From positions 5,518,001-5,582,000 of the forward strand of contig CP099652.1 of NCBI GenBank assembly GCA_024123955.1: DNA of 64,000 bases. The letters run 5' to 3'. The position numbers and the translations under genes are program-made. Under the pieces are notes generated by a model. It did not search any database. It saw only the letters and a program-made list of their open reading frames with translations, and had not been told where the DNA came from. Each line of letters opens with the position of its first letter. Position 1 is the stretch's first letter. Shown piece after piece: positions 8,728 through 16,736 of the stretch. Source of the DNA: Oxalobacteraceae bacterium OTU3CINTB1 (lineage in GTDB: Bacteria; Pseudomonadota; Gammaproteobacteria; Burkholderiales; Burkholderiaceae_D).

Positions 8728-9755
8728 TGGAATCCGGCGTGAATTCCGGCGTGAATTCCGGCCTGCAAGCGTTGTACCGCAAAGGCAGGCGGGTTGGCAA
8801 CCGGTGGGTGTTCCAGCTGCGCGACAACGAACCGGGCGAGGTCACCCTGACGTCGCGCCGCGTGTTCATCCTGCCAACGCGCGCCGGCCTGTCCTTCACC
8901 TTGCTGTTGCTGATCATGCTGATCGGCGCACTCAATTACAACCTCGGCCTGGGCTTCGCGCTGACCTTCTTCACCGGCGCCTGTGCGGTGGCCGACATGT
9001 TCTTGACTGCGCGCAACCTGGCTATGCTGAAGCTAAAACCGGGCCGCGCGCCGCCGGTGTTCGCCGGCGAGGAGGCGCAGTTCGAGCTGCATCTGGCCAA
9101 TCCCACCAAGCTGGACCGCTACGCCATCTGGCTCGGCTTCCAGACGCACGGCGCGCCGCGCCAGGTGACGGATGTGGCGGCCGGCGGCGCCAGCGCGGTG
9201 GCGCTGTCGCTGCCGACGCGCGAACGCGGCTGGCTGGCCGCGCCGCGCATCCAGCTGACGACGCGTTTCCCGCTCGGCCTGTTCAAGGCGTGGAGCTACT
9301 GGCAACCGGACTTGCGCGTGCTGGTGTATCCGGCGCCGGAAACACCGGCCCAGCCGCTGCCGTCGCACGGCGCCGCCAGCGAGGACGGCCACGGTACCGT
9401 GGGGCTGGACAATTTCGCCGGCATCCGCAGCTACCAGCAGGGCGATCCGATGCGGCATCTGGCCTGGCGCCAGATCGCCCGCCACGATCCGGCGCTGGGC
9501 GGACAACTGGTGACCAAGCATTTCGAGGGCGGCGCGGTGGCCGAGCTGGCGCTGGACTTCGCCGACCTGCCGCTGCAAATGGACCTGGAGCTGAAACTGT
9601 CGCGCATGACGCAATGGGTGCTGGAGGCGGAGCAGCGCGCCCTGCCCTACACCTTCCGACTGGCGCAGTACGCCTACGGTCCGGCGCTGGGCGACGCCCA
9701 CCGCGCCGCCTGCCTGCGCGCGCTGGCGCTGTTCGGACGCGAGGGCGGCGCATGA
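8727..9755 (+). CDS. DUF58 domain membrane protein
   Basis: About 342 residues from the GTG at 8727. Two hydrophobic segments near residues 50-90 (LSFTLLLLIMLIGALNYNLG) anchor the protein, and the DUF58 core follows, with GTVGLDNFAGIRSYQQGDP and MRHLAWRQIAR. The start is uncertain: GTG codons at 8727, 8739 and 8751 are in frame because of a tandem 12-base repeat, GGCGTGAATTCC. The first is preferred because it overlaps the moxR stop. Its own stop overlaps the next ATG (ATGA at 9752). DUF58 proteins pair with MoxR ATPases and a transglutaminase-like partner; the biochemical role is unknown. Confidence 0.88.
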   Translation: MESGVNSGVNSGLQALYRKGRRVGNRWVFQLRDNEPGEVTLTSRRVFILPTRAGLSFTLLLLIMLIGALNYNLGLGFALTFFTGACAVADMFLTARNLAMLKLKPGRAPPVFAGEEAQFELHLANPTKLDRYAIWLGFQTHGAPRQVTDVAAGGASAVALSLPTRERGWLAAPRIQLTTRFPLGLFKAWSYWQPDLRVLVYPAPETPAQPLPSHGAASEDGHGTVGLDNFAGIRSYQQGDPMRHLAWRQIARHDPALGGQLVTKHFEGGAVAELALDFADLPLQMDLELKLSRMTQWVLEAEQRALPYTFRLAQYAYGPALGDAHRAACLRALALFGREGGA

Positions 9756-11785
9756 GCGACACATCGCCACGCGGCCCGGTGCAGCGCCTGGCGGCCCTGC
9801 CGCGCGACAAGGCCGACACCCTGCTGCTGCTCACCGCCGCGCTGATGGTGCTGGCGCCGCACTTCGCCCACCTGCCGTTTTGGGTCAGCCTGGCCGTCTG
9901 CGCCACGCTGCTGTGGCGCGCCGCCATCACCTGGCGCGGCAAGCGCATGCCGCCGCTGTGGCTGCTGGTGCCGGTCGCGGTGGCGTCGATGGCCGGCGTC
10001 TACTTCACCTACCGCACCTTGCTGGGCCGCGACGCCGGGGTCGCCATGCTGACCCTGCTGCTGGCGTTCAAACTGCTGGAGATGCGCGCCAAGCGCGACC
10101 TGTTCGTCGTCATCTTCCTCAGCTTCTTCGTGCTGCTGACCAGCTTTTTCTATTCGCAGACGATGCCGGCCGCGCTGTTCATGGCCGTCACCATCATCGT
10201 GCTGCTGACGGCGCAGCAATCGTTCCAGTACACCGGCGCCGTGCCGCCGCTGGCGCGGCGCCTGCGCACCTCGGCCAAGCTGTTCCTGCTGGCCGCGCCG
10301 CTGGCGCTGCTGATGTTCATCGGCTTTCCGCGCGTGCAGGGGCCGCTGTGGGGCATGCCGGGCGACGCCCACAGCGGCCGCAGCGGCATCTCCGACAGCA
10401 TGGCGCCGGGCACGCTGTCGTCGCTGGCGCAGTCGGACGACGTCGCCTTCCGCGTGCGCTTCCTCGACCAGGCGCCGCCGCAGAACCAGCTGTACTGGCG
10501 CAGCATCGTGCTGGGCGACTACGACGGCCGCACCTGGACCCGCGTGCCGCGCCGGCGCGGCGCGCGAGGCTTGCGACCCCGCGACATCGCCATCAGCGTG
10601 CGCGGCCAGGCCATCCGCCACGAGGTGACGATGGAACCGACCGGCAAGCGCTGGCTGGCGCTGCTGGAGCTGACCGGCCCGCGATTCAGCGTGCCGGGCT
10701 TCAACGTGCGCGAGTCGGAAGAGATGGAGCAGTTCACGATGGAGCCGGTGGCGCGCCGGGTGCGCTACGCCGCCAGCGCCTACGTCGATTTCGATTTGCA
10801 AGCCAATGAGGCGCCGGAAAACCTGCGGCGCTGGCTGGAGCTGCCGGACGGTTTCAACCCGCGCACGCTCGCGCTGGCGCAACAGCTAAAGCAAGCCGCG
10901 CAGTCGGCGGACGCCCGCCAGCTATCGCAGCAAGTGTTATCGATGTTCCGCCGCGACACCTTCAGCTACACCTTGCAGCCGCCGTTGGCCGGACGCGACA
11001 TGGTCGACGACTTCCTGTTCATCACCAAGGCCGGCTTTTGCGAGCACTATTCGGGCGCCTACGTGGTGCTGATGCGCGCCATGGGCGTGCCGGCGCGCGT
11101 GGTCACCGGCTACCAGGGCGGAGAAATGAACCCGCTCGACGGCTACCTGACGGTGCGCCAGTCCGACGCCCACGCCTGGGCCGAAATCTGGCTGCCGTCG
11201 CAGGGCTGGCGCCGGGTCGATCCCACCGGCGCGGTCGCGCCCGAGCGCATCGCCCGCAACCTGGCGCGGGCGCTGCCGGCGCCGACCGCGTTCGGCTTCG
11301 GCCAGTTCATCGAACTGCAAAACGACCCGGATTCGTGGCTGGCGCAACTCAGATTCCGCTATGCCGCGTTGAATAATTCTTGGAATCAATGGGTCCTGGA
11401 TTACAATCCAGATAGGCAGCGAAGTTTCCTTGCGGAACTAGGTTCCGTGTTCGGCAACTGGCGCAGCGCACTCGGCGCGGCCCTGGTCTGCGCGTTGGCC
11501 TGGCTGCTGCATTGGCGGCGGCAACGCCGGCCGGCCGCGCCGCTCGACGGACTGTACCAGGCCTTTTGCCGGCTGCAGGCGCGTCACGGTTATGCGCGGC
11601 GCCCCGATGAGGGCCCGCTCAGCTATGCTGCCCGTCTGCGGGACATGCCCGCCAGCGCGGAAAAACACGCGGCGATGGAGACATTTTTAACCCTGTATGG
11701 CGCGCTCAAATACGGCGGCGCCGGGGCCGAACAACGAACGGCGTCGCTCAAGACGCTGAAAACACTGTTACCACTATGCCGATGA
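9752..11785 (+). CDS. tgpA: TgpA-type membrane transglutaminase-like protein
   Basis: A 677-residue protein. Residues 1-190 carry several membrane helices (the DUF3488 region), and a periplasmic transglutaminase-like core follows. Catalytic Cys430 lies in TKAGFCEHYSGAYV, with the His in QSDAHAWAEIW and the Asp in RRVDPTGAV. A further helix near residues 560-590 precedes a C-terminal cytoplasmic tail of DUF4129 type. TgpA of Pseudomonas is essential and has periplasmic transglutaminase activity. The ATG overlaps the DUF58 stop (ATGA), and its TGA is in turn overlapped by the start of the lytic transglycosylase gene. Confidence 0.92.
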   Translation: MSDTSPRGPVQRLAALPRDKADTLLLLTAALMVLAPHFAHLPFWVSLAVCATLLWRAAITWRGKRMPPLWLLVPVAVASMAGVYFTYRTLLGRDAGVAMLTLLLAFKLLEMRAKRDLFVVIFLSFFVLLTSFFYSQTMPAALFMAVTIIVLLTAQQSFQYTGAVPPLARRLRTSAKLFLLAAPLALLMFIGFPRVQGPLWGMPGDAHSGRSGISDSMAPGTLSSLAQSDDVAFRVRFLDQAPPQNQLYWRSIVLGDYDGRTWTRVPRRRGARGLRPRDIAISVRGQAIRHEVTMEPTGKRWLALLELTGPRFSVPGFNVRESEEMEQFTMEPVARRVRYAASAYVDFDLQANEAPENLRRWLELPDGFNPRTLALAQQLKQAAQSADARQLSQQVLSMFRRDTFSYTLQPPLAGRDMVDDFLFITKAGFCEHYSGAYVVLMRAMGVPARVVTGYQGGEMNPLDGYLTVRQSDAHAWAEIWLPSQGWRRVDPTGAVAPERIARNLARALPAPTAFGFGQFIELQNDPDSWLAQLRFRYAALNNSWNQWVLDYNPDRQRSFLAELGSVFGNWRSALGAALVCALAWLLHWRRQRRPAAPLDGLYQAFCRLQARHGYARRPDEGPLSYAARLRDMPASAEKHAAMETFLTLYGALKYGGAGAEQRTASLKTLKTLLPLCR

Positions 11786-12918
11786 AGACTTTGATCACCC
11801 CCCTGCTGGCCGCCGCGCTGCTGGCCGCCACCGGCGCCAGCCACGCACAGGTCGACCGCTACGGCTACAAACTGCCGCCGAGCATGCAGCAAAAGGCCAA
11901 GAAGAAGGCCGCTCCCGTCAAAAAGAAAGCCGTGCCGGCCATCGACTACGTCGGAGAGTACGTCAACTTCGGCGAATGGAAAGAGGTGCGCGCCTTCCTC
12001 GACGATGTCGCCACCCGCAACGGCTTCGACCGCAAGGAGCTGGACAGCTTGATGGCCCAGGTGCGCTATGTCGACGCCACGGTGCAGCTGGTTAAGCCGG
12101 CGCCGCCGGGCAAGCCGAAAAACTGGAACGCCTACCGGGCGCTGACGATCGAGTCGACCCGGATCGACGGCGGCGTCAAGTTCTGGAACGACAACGCCGA
12201 CGCGCTCAACCGCGCCGAGGCGCTGTACGGCATCCCGGCCGAGATTATTGTCGGCATCATCGGCGTCGAGACCGTGTACGGCCGCGTCACCGGCCGTTTC
12301 CGCGTCGTCGATGCGCTCACCACCTTGGCGTTCTCGTATCCGGAGGCGCCGCAGCGCGCCGCCCGCATGGAATTCTTCCGTGGCGAGCTGGAGGCGACGC
12401 TGGTATTCGCGCGCCGCGACGGCGTCGATCCGTTGTCGCTGCGCGGCTCGTTCGCCGGCGCGATGGGCATGCCGCAGTTCATGCCGAGCAGCCTGATCAA
12501 ATATGCGGTCGACTTCGACGGCAGCGGCCACATCGACCTGCTCGGCTCCAGCACCGACGCCATCGGCAGCGTGGCCGCCTTCCTGGCGGCGCATGGCTGG
12601 GAGCGCGAGAACGGCGGACCGCTGGTGTATGCGGCCTCGGCCTCGCCCAACAAGGCCTGGGAACCGATGCTGCAACAGGGCCTGACGGCAAAATATTCGC
12701 CGCAGGACTTGATAGCGGCGGGAGTCACCACCACTGTACCGGTGCCGGAGCAACAGACCTATGGTCTGGTCGATCTGCAAAACGGCGCCGACCCAACCGA
12801 ATACTGGTTGGCCAACAGTAATTTCTTTGCAATTACGCAGTACAACCGCAGCTATTTCTACGCAATGTCGGTCATCGAGCTGGGCCGCGCGGTGCGGCTG
12901 GCGCGTGGCGGACTGTAG
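11782..12918 (+). CDS. mltB: Lytic murein transglycosylase B
   Basis: About 378 residues. The signal peptide MKTLITPLLAAALLAATGAS ends near HA-Q, with no lipobox, so it is probably soluble in the periplasm. A Lys-rich linker (residues about 36-52) precedes the transglycosylase domain. Catalytic Glu163 sits in VGIIGVETVYGRVTGRF, and GAMGMPQFMPSS is the MltB signature. It cleaves the MurNAc-GlcNAc bond of peptidoglycan to form 1,6-anhydro ends. ATG codons at 11776 and 11782 are both in frame; 11782 is chosen because it overlaps the tgpA stop as ATGA. Coupling to tgpA suggests cell-wall work for the whole operon. Confidence 0.92.
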   Translation: MKTLITPLLAAALLAATGASHAQVDRYGYKLPPSMQQKAKKKAAPVKKKAVPAIDYVGEYVNFGEWKEVRAFLDDVATRNGFDRKELDSLMAQVRYVDATVQLVKPAPPGKPKNWNAYRALTIESTRIDGGVKFWNDNADALNRAEALYGIPAEIIVGIIGVETVYGRVTGRFRVVDALTTLAFSYPEAPQRAARMEFFRGELEATLVFARRDGVDPLSLRGSFAGAMGMPQFMPSSLIKYAVDFDGSGHIDLLGSSTDAIGSVAAFLAAHGWERENGGPLVYAASASPNKAWEPMLQQGLTAKYSPQDLIAAGVTTTVPVPEQQTYGLVDLQNGADPTEYWLANSNFFAITQYNRSYFYAMSVIELGRAVRLARGGL

Positions 12919-13400
12919 AAAAGGCGCACGTTAAAGGCGCGCGGACGCGTGTAAGGACGGCGATGAGGGATGTAAGCAACCGTAACGGGTGTTGTAGCCC
13001 TAACTTGCACGCGGTATTGTTTAGTTGACACTTGGAAATTAATCATCCAAACTGGCCGCTAAAGCATGAAATTATAAGCATCTATACAACGGAATTGCCT
13101 TATAATTAACTTTAGTTGCTAAATAATAGCGTGCGCCATAGGCTAGCACAAGACTCGGTGTATAATTCTCACACAATGTTGCATCGGGACAACAATACAC
13201 GACTATGCAGTTTTTTTCTATTGCTGTCGGGTATTACATTGCGAGATGTTGTATAATTGTGTATATATTATGAAACTTGTTATCCCGGAATCGGTCCGTG
13301 TGTAAATTCGTTCCTTGGTAAGGATGAACATTAACGCAGCAAAGCGAGCTCCGAGTGTTGTACTTTGCAGGACAACTTTACAGAAGGAAAAGACGAAATC
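12919..13400. other. Long AT-rich leader region with three TATAATT boxes
   Basis: Nearly 480 bases without a credible gene, much more AT-rich than the flanks. TATAATT occurs at 13101, 13161 and 13252, the last two within TGTATAATT, so several -10 elements are available; none has a good -35 at 17 bases. The segment probably holds the promoter and a long 5' leader of the HTH-like gene that follows, but no known riboswitch was recognised. Confidence 0.45.
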
Positions 13401-13739
13401 ATGACAAACCAAGTCGGCATAGATATGAACAACGATGCGGATGGCGATGACCTGCTGCAATACAATCCCAACCGTCTGCTCGATACCCTGATCGAAAACC
13501 TGCGGTTGAAAAACGACGCGGCCCTGTCGCGCGCGTTGGAAGTGGCACCGCCAGTGATCAGTAAAATTCGCCACCATCGCCTGCCGGTCGGCGCTTCGCT
13601 GCTGATCCGCATGCACGAAGTAAGCGATCTGAGCATTCGTGACCTGCGTTACTTGATGGGCGACCGTCGCAACAAGTTCCGCATCAGCGATAAGCAGTTC
13701 AAACCAAAGGAAGGCGAACCAGGCCAGGGCCAGGGTTAA
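13401..13739 (+). CDS. Small HTH-like protein of unknown function
   Basis: A 112-residue acidic-then-basic protein. The central segment, with NDAALSRALEVAPPVISKIR and LLIRMHEVSDLSIRDLRYLM, reads like a Cro/CI-type helix-turn-helix followed by a dimerisation helix. The C-terminus is Gly/Gln/Lys-rich. The ATG at 13401 is chosen because AGAAGGAAAAG lies just upstream; an in-frame earlier start at 13365 lacks a ribosome site. It is followed by a strong hairpin terminator and preceded by a long AT-rich leader, so it is an independently controlled gene. A DNA-binding regulator is the best guess; targets are unknown. Confidence 0.7.
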   Translation: MTNQVGIDMNNDADGDDLLQYNPNRLLDTLIENLRLKNDAALSRALEVAPPVISKIRHHRLPVGASLLIRMHEVSDLSIRDLRYLMGDRRNKFRISDKQFKPKEGEPGQGQG

Positions 13740-13775
13740 GTTTTACCCCGGCGCTGACCTGTAGCGTTTTACCCT

Positions 13776-13819
13776 TGTATCCCTCCCCCCTCTTGCAGGG
13801 GCGAGGGATACATCTTTTT
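13776..13819 (+). terminator. Rho-independent terminator of the HTH-like gene
   Basis: TGTATCCCTC (13776-13785) pairs with GAGGGATACA (13803-13812), with additional C/G pairing inside the loop. TCTTTTTG follows on the plus strand. It lies between the converging HTH-like and cysM genes. Confidence 0.75.
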
Positions 13820-13830
13820 GCGCGCCCGTT

Positions 13831-14733
13831 TTATGCTGGAAACACGCCGGTCGACAGATAGCGATCGCCCCGGTCGCAGACGATGAACACGATGGTCGCG
13901 TTCTCGACCGTTTGCGAAATGCGCAACGCGATCTCACAGGCGCCCGCCGCCGAAATACCACAGAAAATACCCTCTTCCGCAGCCAGCCGCCGCGCCATGC
14001 GTTCGGCCGACGCCTGCGACACCGCCTCGACCTTGTCGACGCGCGTGCGGTCGTAGATCTTCGGCAAGTAGGCTTCCGGCCATTTGCGGATGCCGGGAAT
14101 CGACGAGCCCTCTTCCGGCTCGGCGCCGATGACCTGCACGTCCGGATTCTGCTCCTTCAGATAACGCGACACGCCCATGATGGTGCCGGTGGTGCCCATG
14201 GCGCTGACGAAATGGGTGACGCGGCCGTCGGTGTCGCGCCAGATTTCCGGACCGGTGCCCTCGTAGTGCGCGCGCGCGTTGTCCTGGTTGCCGAACTGGT
14301 CCAGGATGATGCCCTTGCCATCTTTTTGCAGTTGCTCGGCCATGTCGCGCGCGTATTCCATGCCGCCGGTCTTGGGCGTGAGCATGATCTGCGCGCCGTA
14401 GGCGGCCATGCTCTGGCGCCGCTCGATGCTCAGGTTCTCAGGCATCAACAGCAACATTTTGTAGCCGCGCAACGCCGCCGCCATCGCCAGCGCGATGCCG
14501 GTGTTGCCGCTGGTCGCCTCGATCAGCGTATCGCCGGGTTTGATGTCGCCGCGCTCCTCGGCGCGCTTGAGCATCGACATGGCGGCGCGGTCCTTGACCG
14601 AACCGGCCGGGTTGTTACCTTCGAGCTTGCCGAGAATAATATTGTTGCGGGCGACCGCGTCCGCGCCCGGCAGGCGGGTCAGCTGCACCAGCGGTGTACT
14701 GCCGATCGTATCTTCCAGAGTCTTGTAAGCCAT
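13831..14733 (-). CDS. cysM: Cysteine synthase B
   Basis: A 300-residue PLP enzyme that makes cysteine (or S-sulfocysteine) from O-acetylserine. LEGNNPAGSVKDRAA carries the PLP lysine, EATSGNTGIALA is the substrate loop, SAMGTTGTIMGVSRYL binds the PLP phosphate, and the C-terminus has GIFCGISAAGAC. The GNNPAGSVKDR and QFGN features favour CysM over CysK. The ATG at 14733 (MAYKTLED) is preferred to an in-frame TTG three codons upstream. In relatives cysM lies close to comEA and mltB; here mltB is downstream, but an accessory block separates it from comEA. Confidence 0.93.
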   Translation of the reverse strand: MAYKTLEDTIGSTPLVQLTRLPGADAVARNNIILGKLEGNNPAGSVKDRAAMSMLKRAEERGDIKPGDTLIEATSGNTGIALAMAAALRGYKMLLLMPENLSIERRQSMAAYGAQIMLTPKTGGMEYARDMAEQLQKDGKGIILDQFGNQDNARAHYEGTGPEIWRDTDGRVTHFVSAMGTTGTIMGVSRYLKEQNPDVQVIGAEPEEGSSIPGIRKWPEAYLPKIYDRTRVDKVEAVSQASAERMARRLAAEEGIFCGISAAGACEIALRISQTVENATIVFIVCDRGDRYLSTGVFPA

Positions 14734-14936
14734 CGTGTTCAATCTTCAGTGGGTTTCGCCAAAACATGCATTTTAATCCGACTTGCCGTTGCGCGTATTG
14801 CAAGACCTGGCCGCGCCCCTGCCTGAGGAGGTAAAGTGCCGGAAGTCTTTGGACTGGAGCGGCCGCATGCGCTAGACTTGCATCATCGCTGCATCGCACC
14901 ACGCCGTGCCGACCACTCTTACACCACTCGACCGCC

Positions 14937-16700
14937 ATGTCCACCTCACCGCTTGAAATGCTGCCCGACACCACCCCGGAACCGCACGCCGCCGCGCTGC
15001 CGGCCGACCTGGAAAGCCGCCGCCACCAGATGTTCCCCACGTTGTCCGACAGCGACATCAAGCACATGCTGCGCTTCGGCCACGTGCGCCATTTCAGCGA
15101 CGGTGAAAAAATCGCCGAGGCGGGCAAGAGCAGCTACGGCATGCTGCTGGTGCTCAAGGGCGGCGTCGCCATTACCCGCTTCGACGGGCTGGGCAACACT
15201 TCCTATATCACCACGCACACGCCGGGCCAGTTCTCCGGCGAAGTGGCGCAGCTGTCCGGACGCCCGGCGCTGGGCAACGCCAACGCCGTCGGCGAGGTCG
15301 AGGTGCTGGTGGTGCCGCCCGAATCGCTGCGCGCGCTGCTGGTCGCGCACGCCGACCTGGGCGAACGCATCGTGCGCGCGCTGATCCTGCGCCGCGTCGG
15401 CCTGATCGAACAGAACTCGGGCGGCCCGGTCATCGTCGGCCCGCGCGGCCACGGCCGCATCCACACCCTGCAAAGCTTCCTGGCCGCCAACGGCCATCCG
15501 TACAGCGTGCTCGATCCGGAGGTGGACCAGCAGGCGACGGAATTGATGGAACACTACCAGCCAAAACCCGATGAACTGCCGCTGGTGGTCTGCCCGGATG
15601 GCGTGGTGAAGAAAAATCCGACCACGGTCGATATCGGCCGCTGCCTCGGCATGCTGCCGGACCTGCCCGCCGACAAGGTGTGGGACGTGATCGTCGTCGG
15701 GGCCGGCCCATCCGGACTGGCGACGGCGGTGTACGCCGCGTCCGAAGGGCTGTCGGTGCTGGCGCTGGAGACCCGCGCCTTCGGCGGCCAGGCGGCGGCC
15801 AGCGCCCGCATCGAAAATTACCTCGGCTTCCCGACCGGCGTCTCCGGCCGCGCGCTGGCCGGCCGGGCCTACGTCCAAGCGCAGAAATTCGGCGTCGAGA
15901 TCGCCATCCCGGCCCCCGCCGGCCGGCTGATTTGCGATACCTATCCGCTGCAGGTGGAAATGTGCGGCAGCCTGCAGAAACTGCAGGCCAGGACCGTGGT
16001 GCTGTCGTGCGGCGCGCGCTACCGCCGGCCGTCGCTGGCCAACCTCAAGCAGTTCGAAGGCAAGGGGATTTATTACTGGGCCTCGCCGATCGAGGCCAAG
16101 CTGTGCAAGAGCGAGGAGATCGTGCTGGTCGGCGGCGGCAACTCGGCCGGCCAGGCGGCGGTGTTCCTGGCGGCGCACGCGTCCAAGGTGCATATGCTGA
16201 TCCGCAAGGACAGCCTGTCGTCGACGATGTCGAGCTATCTGATCGAACGCATCCAGGCCACGCCGAACATCGAACTGCACACGCACTCGGAAATCATCGC
16301 GCTCGAAGGCGACGAGGATGGCTTGAAGCAGGTGCGCATCCGCAATTCGAAAAGCGAGGAGGAATGCGATTACGATGTCTGCCGCGTGTTCCTGTTCATC
16401 GGCGCCGATCCGAACACCGGCTGGCTGGAGGAATGCGGCGTCGACGTCGACGGCCACGGTTTTATCCGCACCGGTTTCGACGTCACCAAGGCGCAGTGCA
16501 AGGCCAACTTCGACAAGGGCGTGTACCCGCGCGAGATGCCGGCCCGCGCCGCACTCGAGACCAGCGTGCCGGGCGTGTTCGCCATCGGCGACGTGCGCGC
16601 CAGTTCCACCAAACGCGTCGCGGCGGCGGTGGGCGAAGGCGCGGCGGTGGTGTCGCAAATCCACGCCTTCCTGGCGAATCTGCCGGCCGATAAACGCTAG
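14937..16700 (+). CDS. cNMP-binding domain fused to a thioredoxin reductase-like flavoprotein
   Basis: A 587-residue fusion. Residues 30-160 are a cyclic-nucleotide-binding beta-barrel (GQFSGEVAQLSGRPALG matches the phosphate cassette region). Residues 170-240 resemble a thioredoxin-like fold without a CxxC. Residues 248-580 form a two-nucleotide TrxR-type oxidoreductase: GAGPSGLATAVYAAS for FAD, LVGGGNSAGQAAVF for NAD(P)H and VFAIGDVRASSTKR at the C-terminus. The redox pair expected in TrxR (CATC) is replaced by WASP in IYYWASPIEAK, so it cannot work as a classic disulfide reductase. It stands alone downstream of cysM on the opposite strand. Substrate and ligand are unknown. Confidence 0.82.
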   Translation: MSTSPLEMLPDTTPEPHAAALPADLESRRHQMFPTLSDSDIKHMLRFGHVRHFSDGEKIAEAGKSSYGMLLVLKGGVAITRFDGLGNTSYITTHTPGQFSGEVAQLSGRPALGNANAVGEVEVLVVPPESLRALLVAHADLGERIVRALILRRVGLIEQNSGGPVIVGPRGHGRIHTLQSFLAANGHPYSVLDPEVDQQATELMEHYQPKPDELPLVVCPDGVVKKNPTTVDIGRCLGMLPDLPADKVWDVIVVGAGPSGLATAVYAASEGLSVLALETRAFGGQAAASARIENYLGFPTGVSGRALAGRAYVQAQKFGVEIAIPAPAGRLICDTYPLQVEMCGSLQKLQARTVVLSCGARYRRPSLANLKQFEGKGIYYWASPIEAKLCKSEEIVLVGGGNSAGQAAVFLAAHASKVHMLIRKDSLSSTMSSYLIERIQATPNIELHTHSEIIALEGDEDGLKQVRIRNSKSEEECDYDVCRVFLFIGADPNTGWLEECGVDVDGHGFIRTGFDVTKAQCKANFDKGVYPREMPARAALETSVPGVFAIGDVRASSTKRVAAAVGEGAAVVSQIHAFLANLPADKR

Positions 16701-16736
16701 CGGGTTGGCAGATGGAGCACAGGGCTTCCCGGCCAG

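Noticed and set aside
8606..9751. N-terminal extension of the TgpA frame upstream of 9752
   Set aside because: This Arg/Gly-rich part lies in another frame of moxR and DUF58; the ATG at 9752 overlaps the DUF58 stop and starts a normal-length TgpA.
13101..13258. Repeated TATAATT boxes as a CRISPR or iteron array
   Set aside because: Spacing is irregular (60 and 91 bases) and the sequences between are unrelated; promoter elements explain them better.
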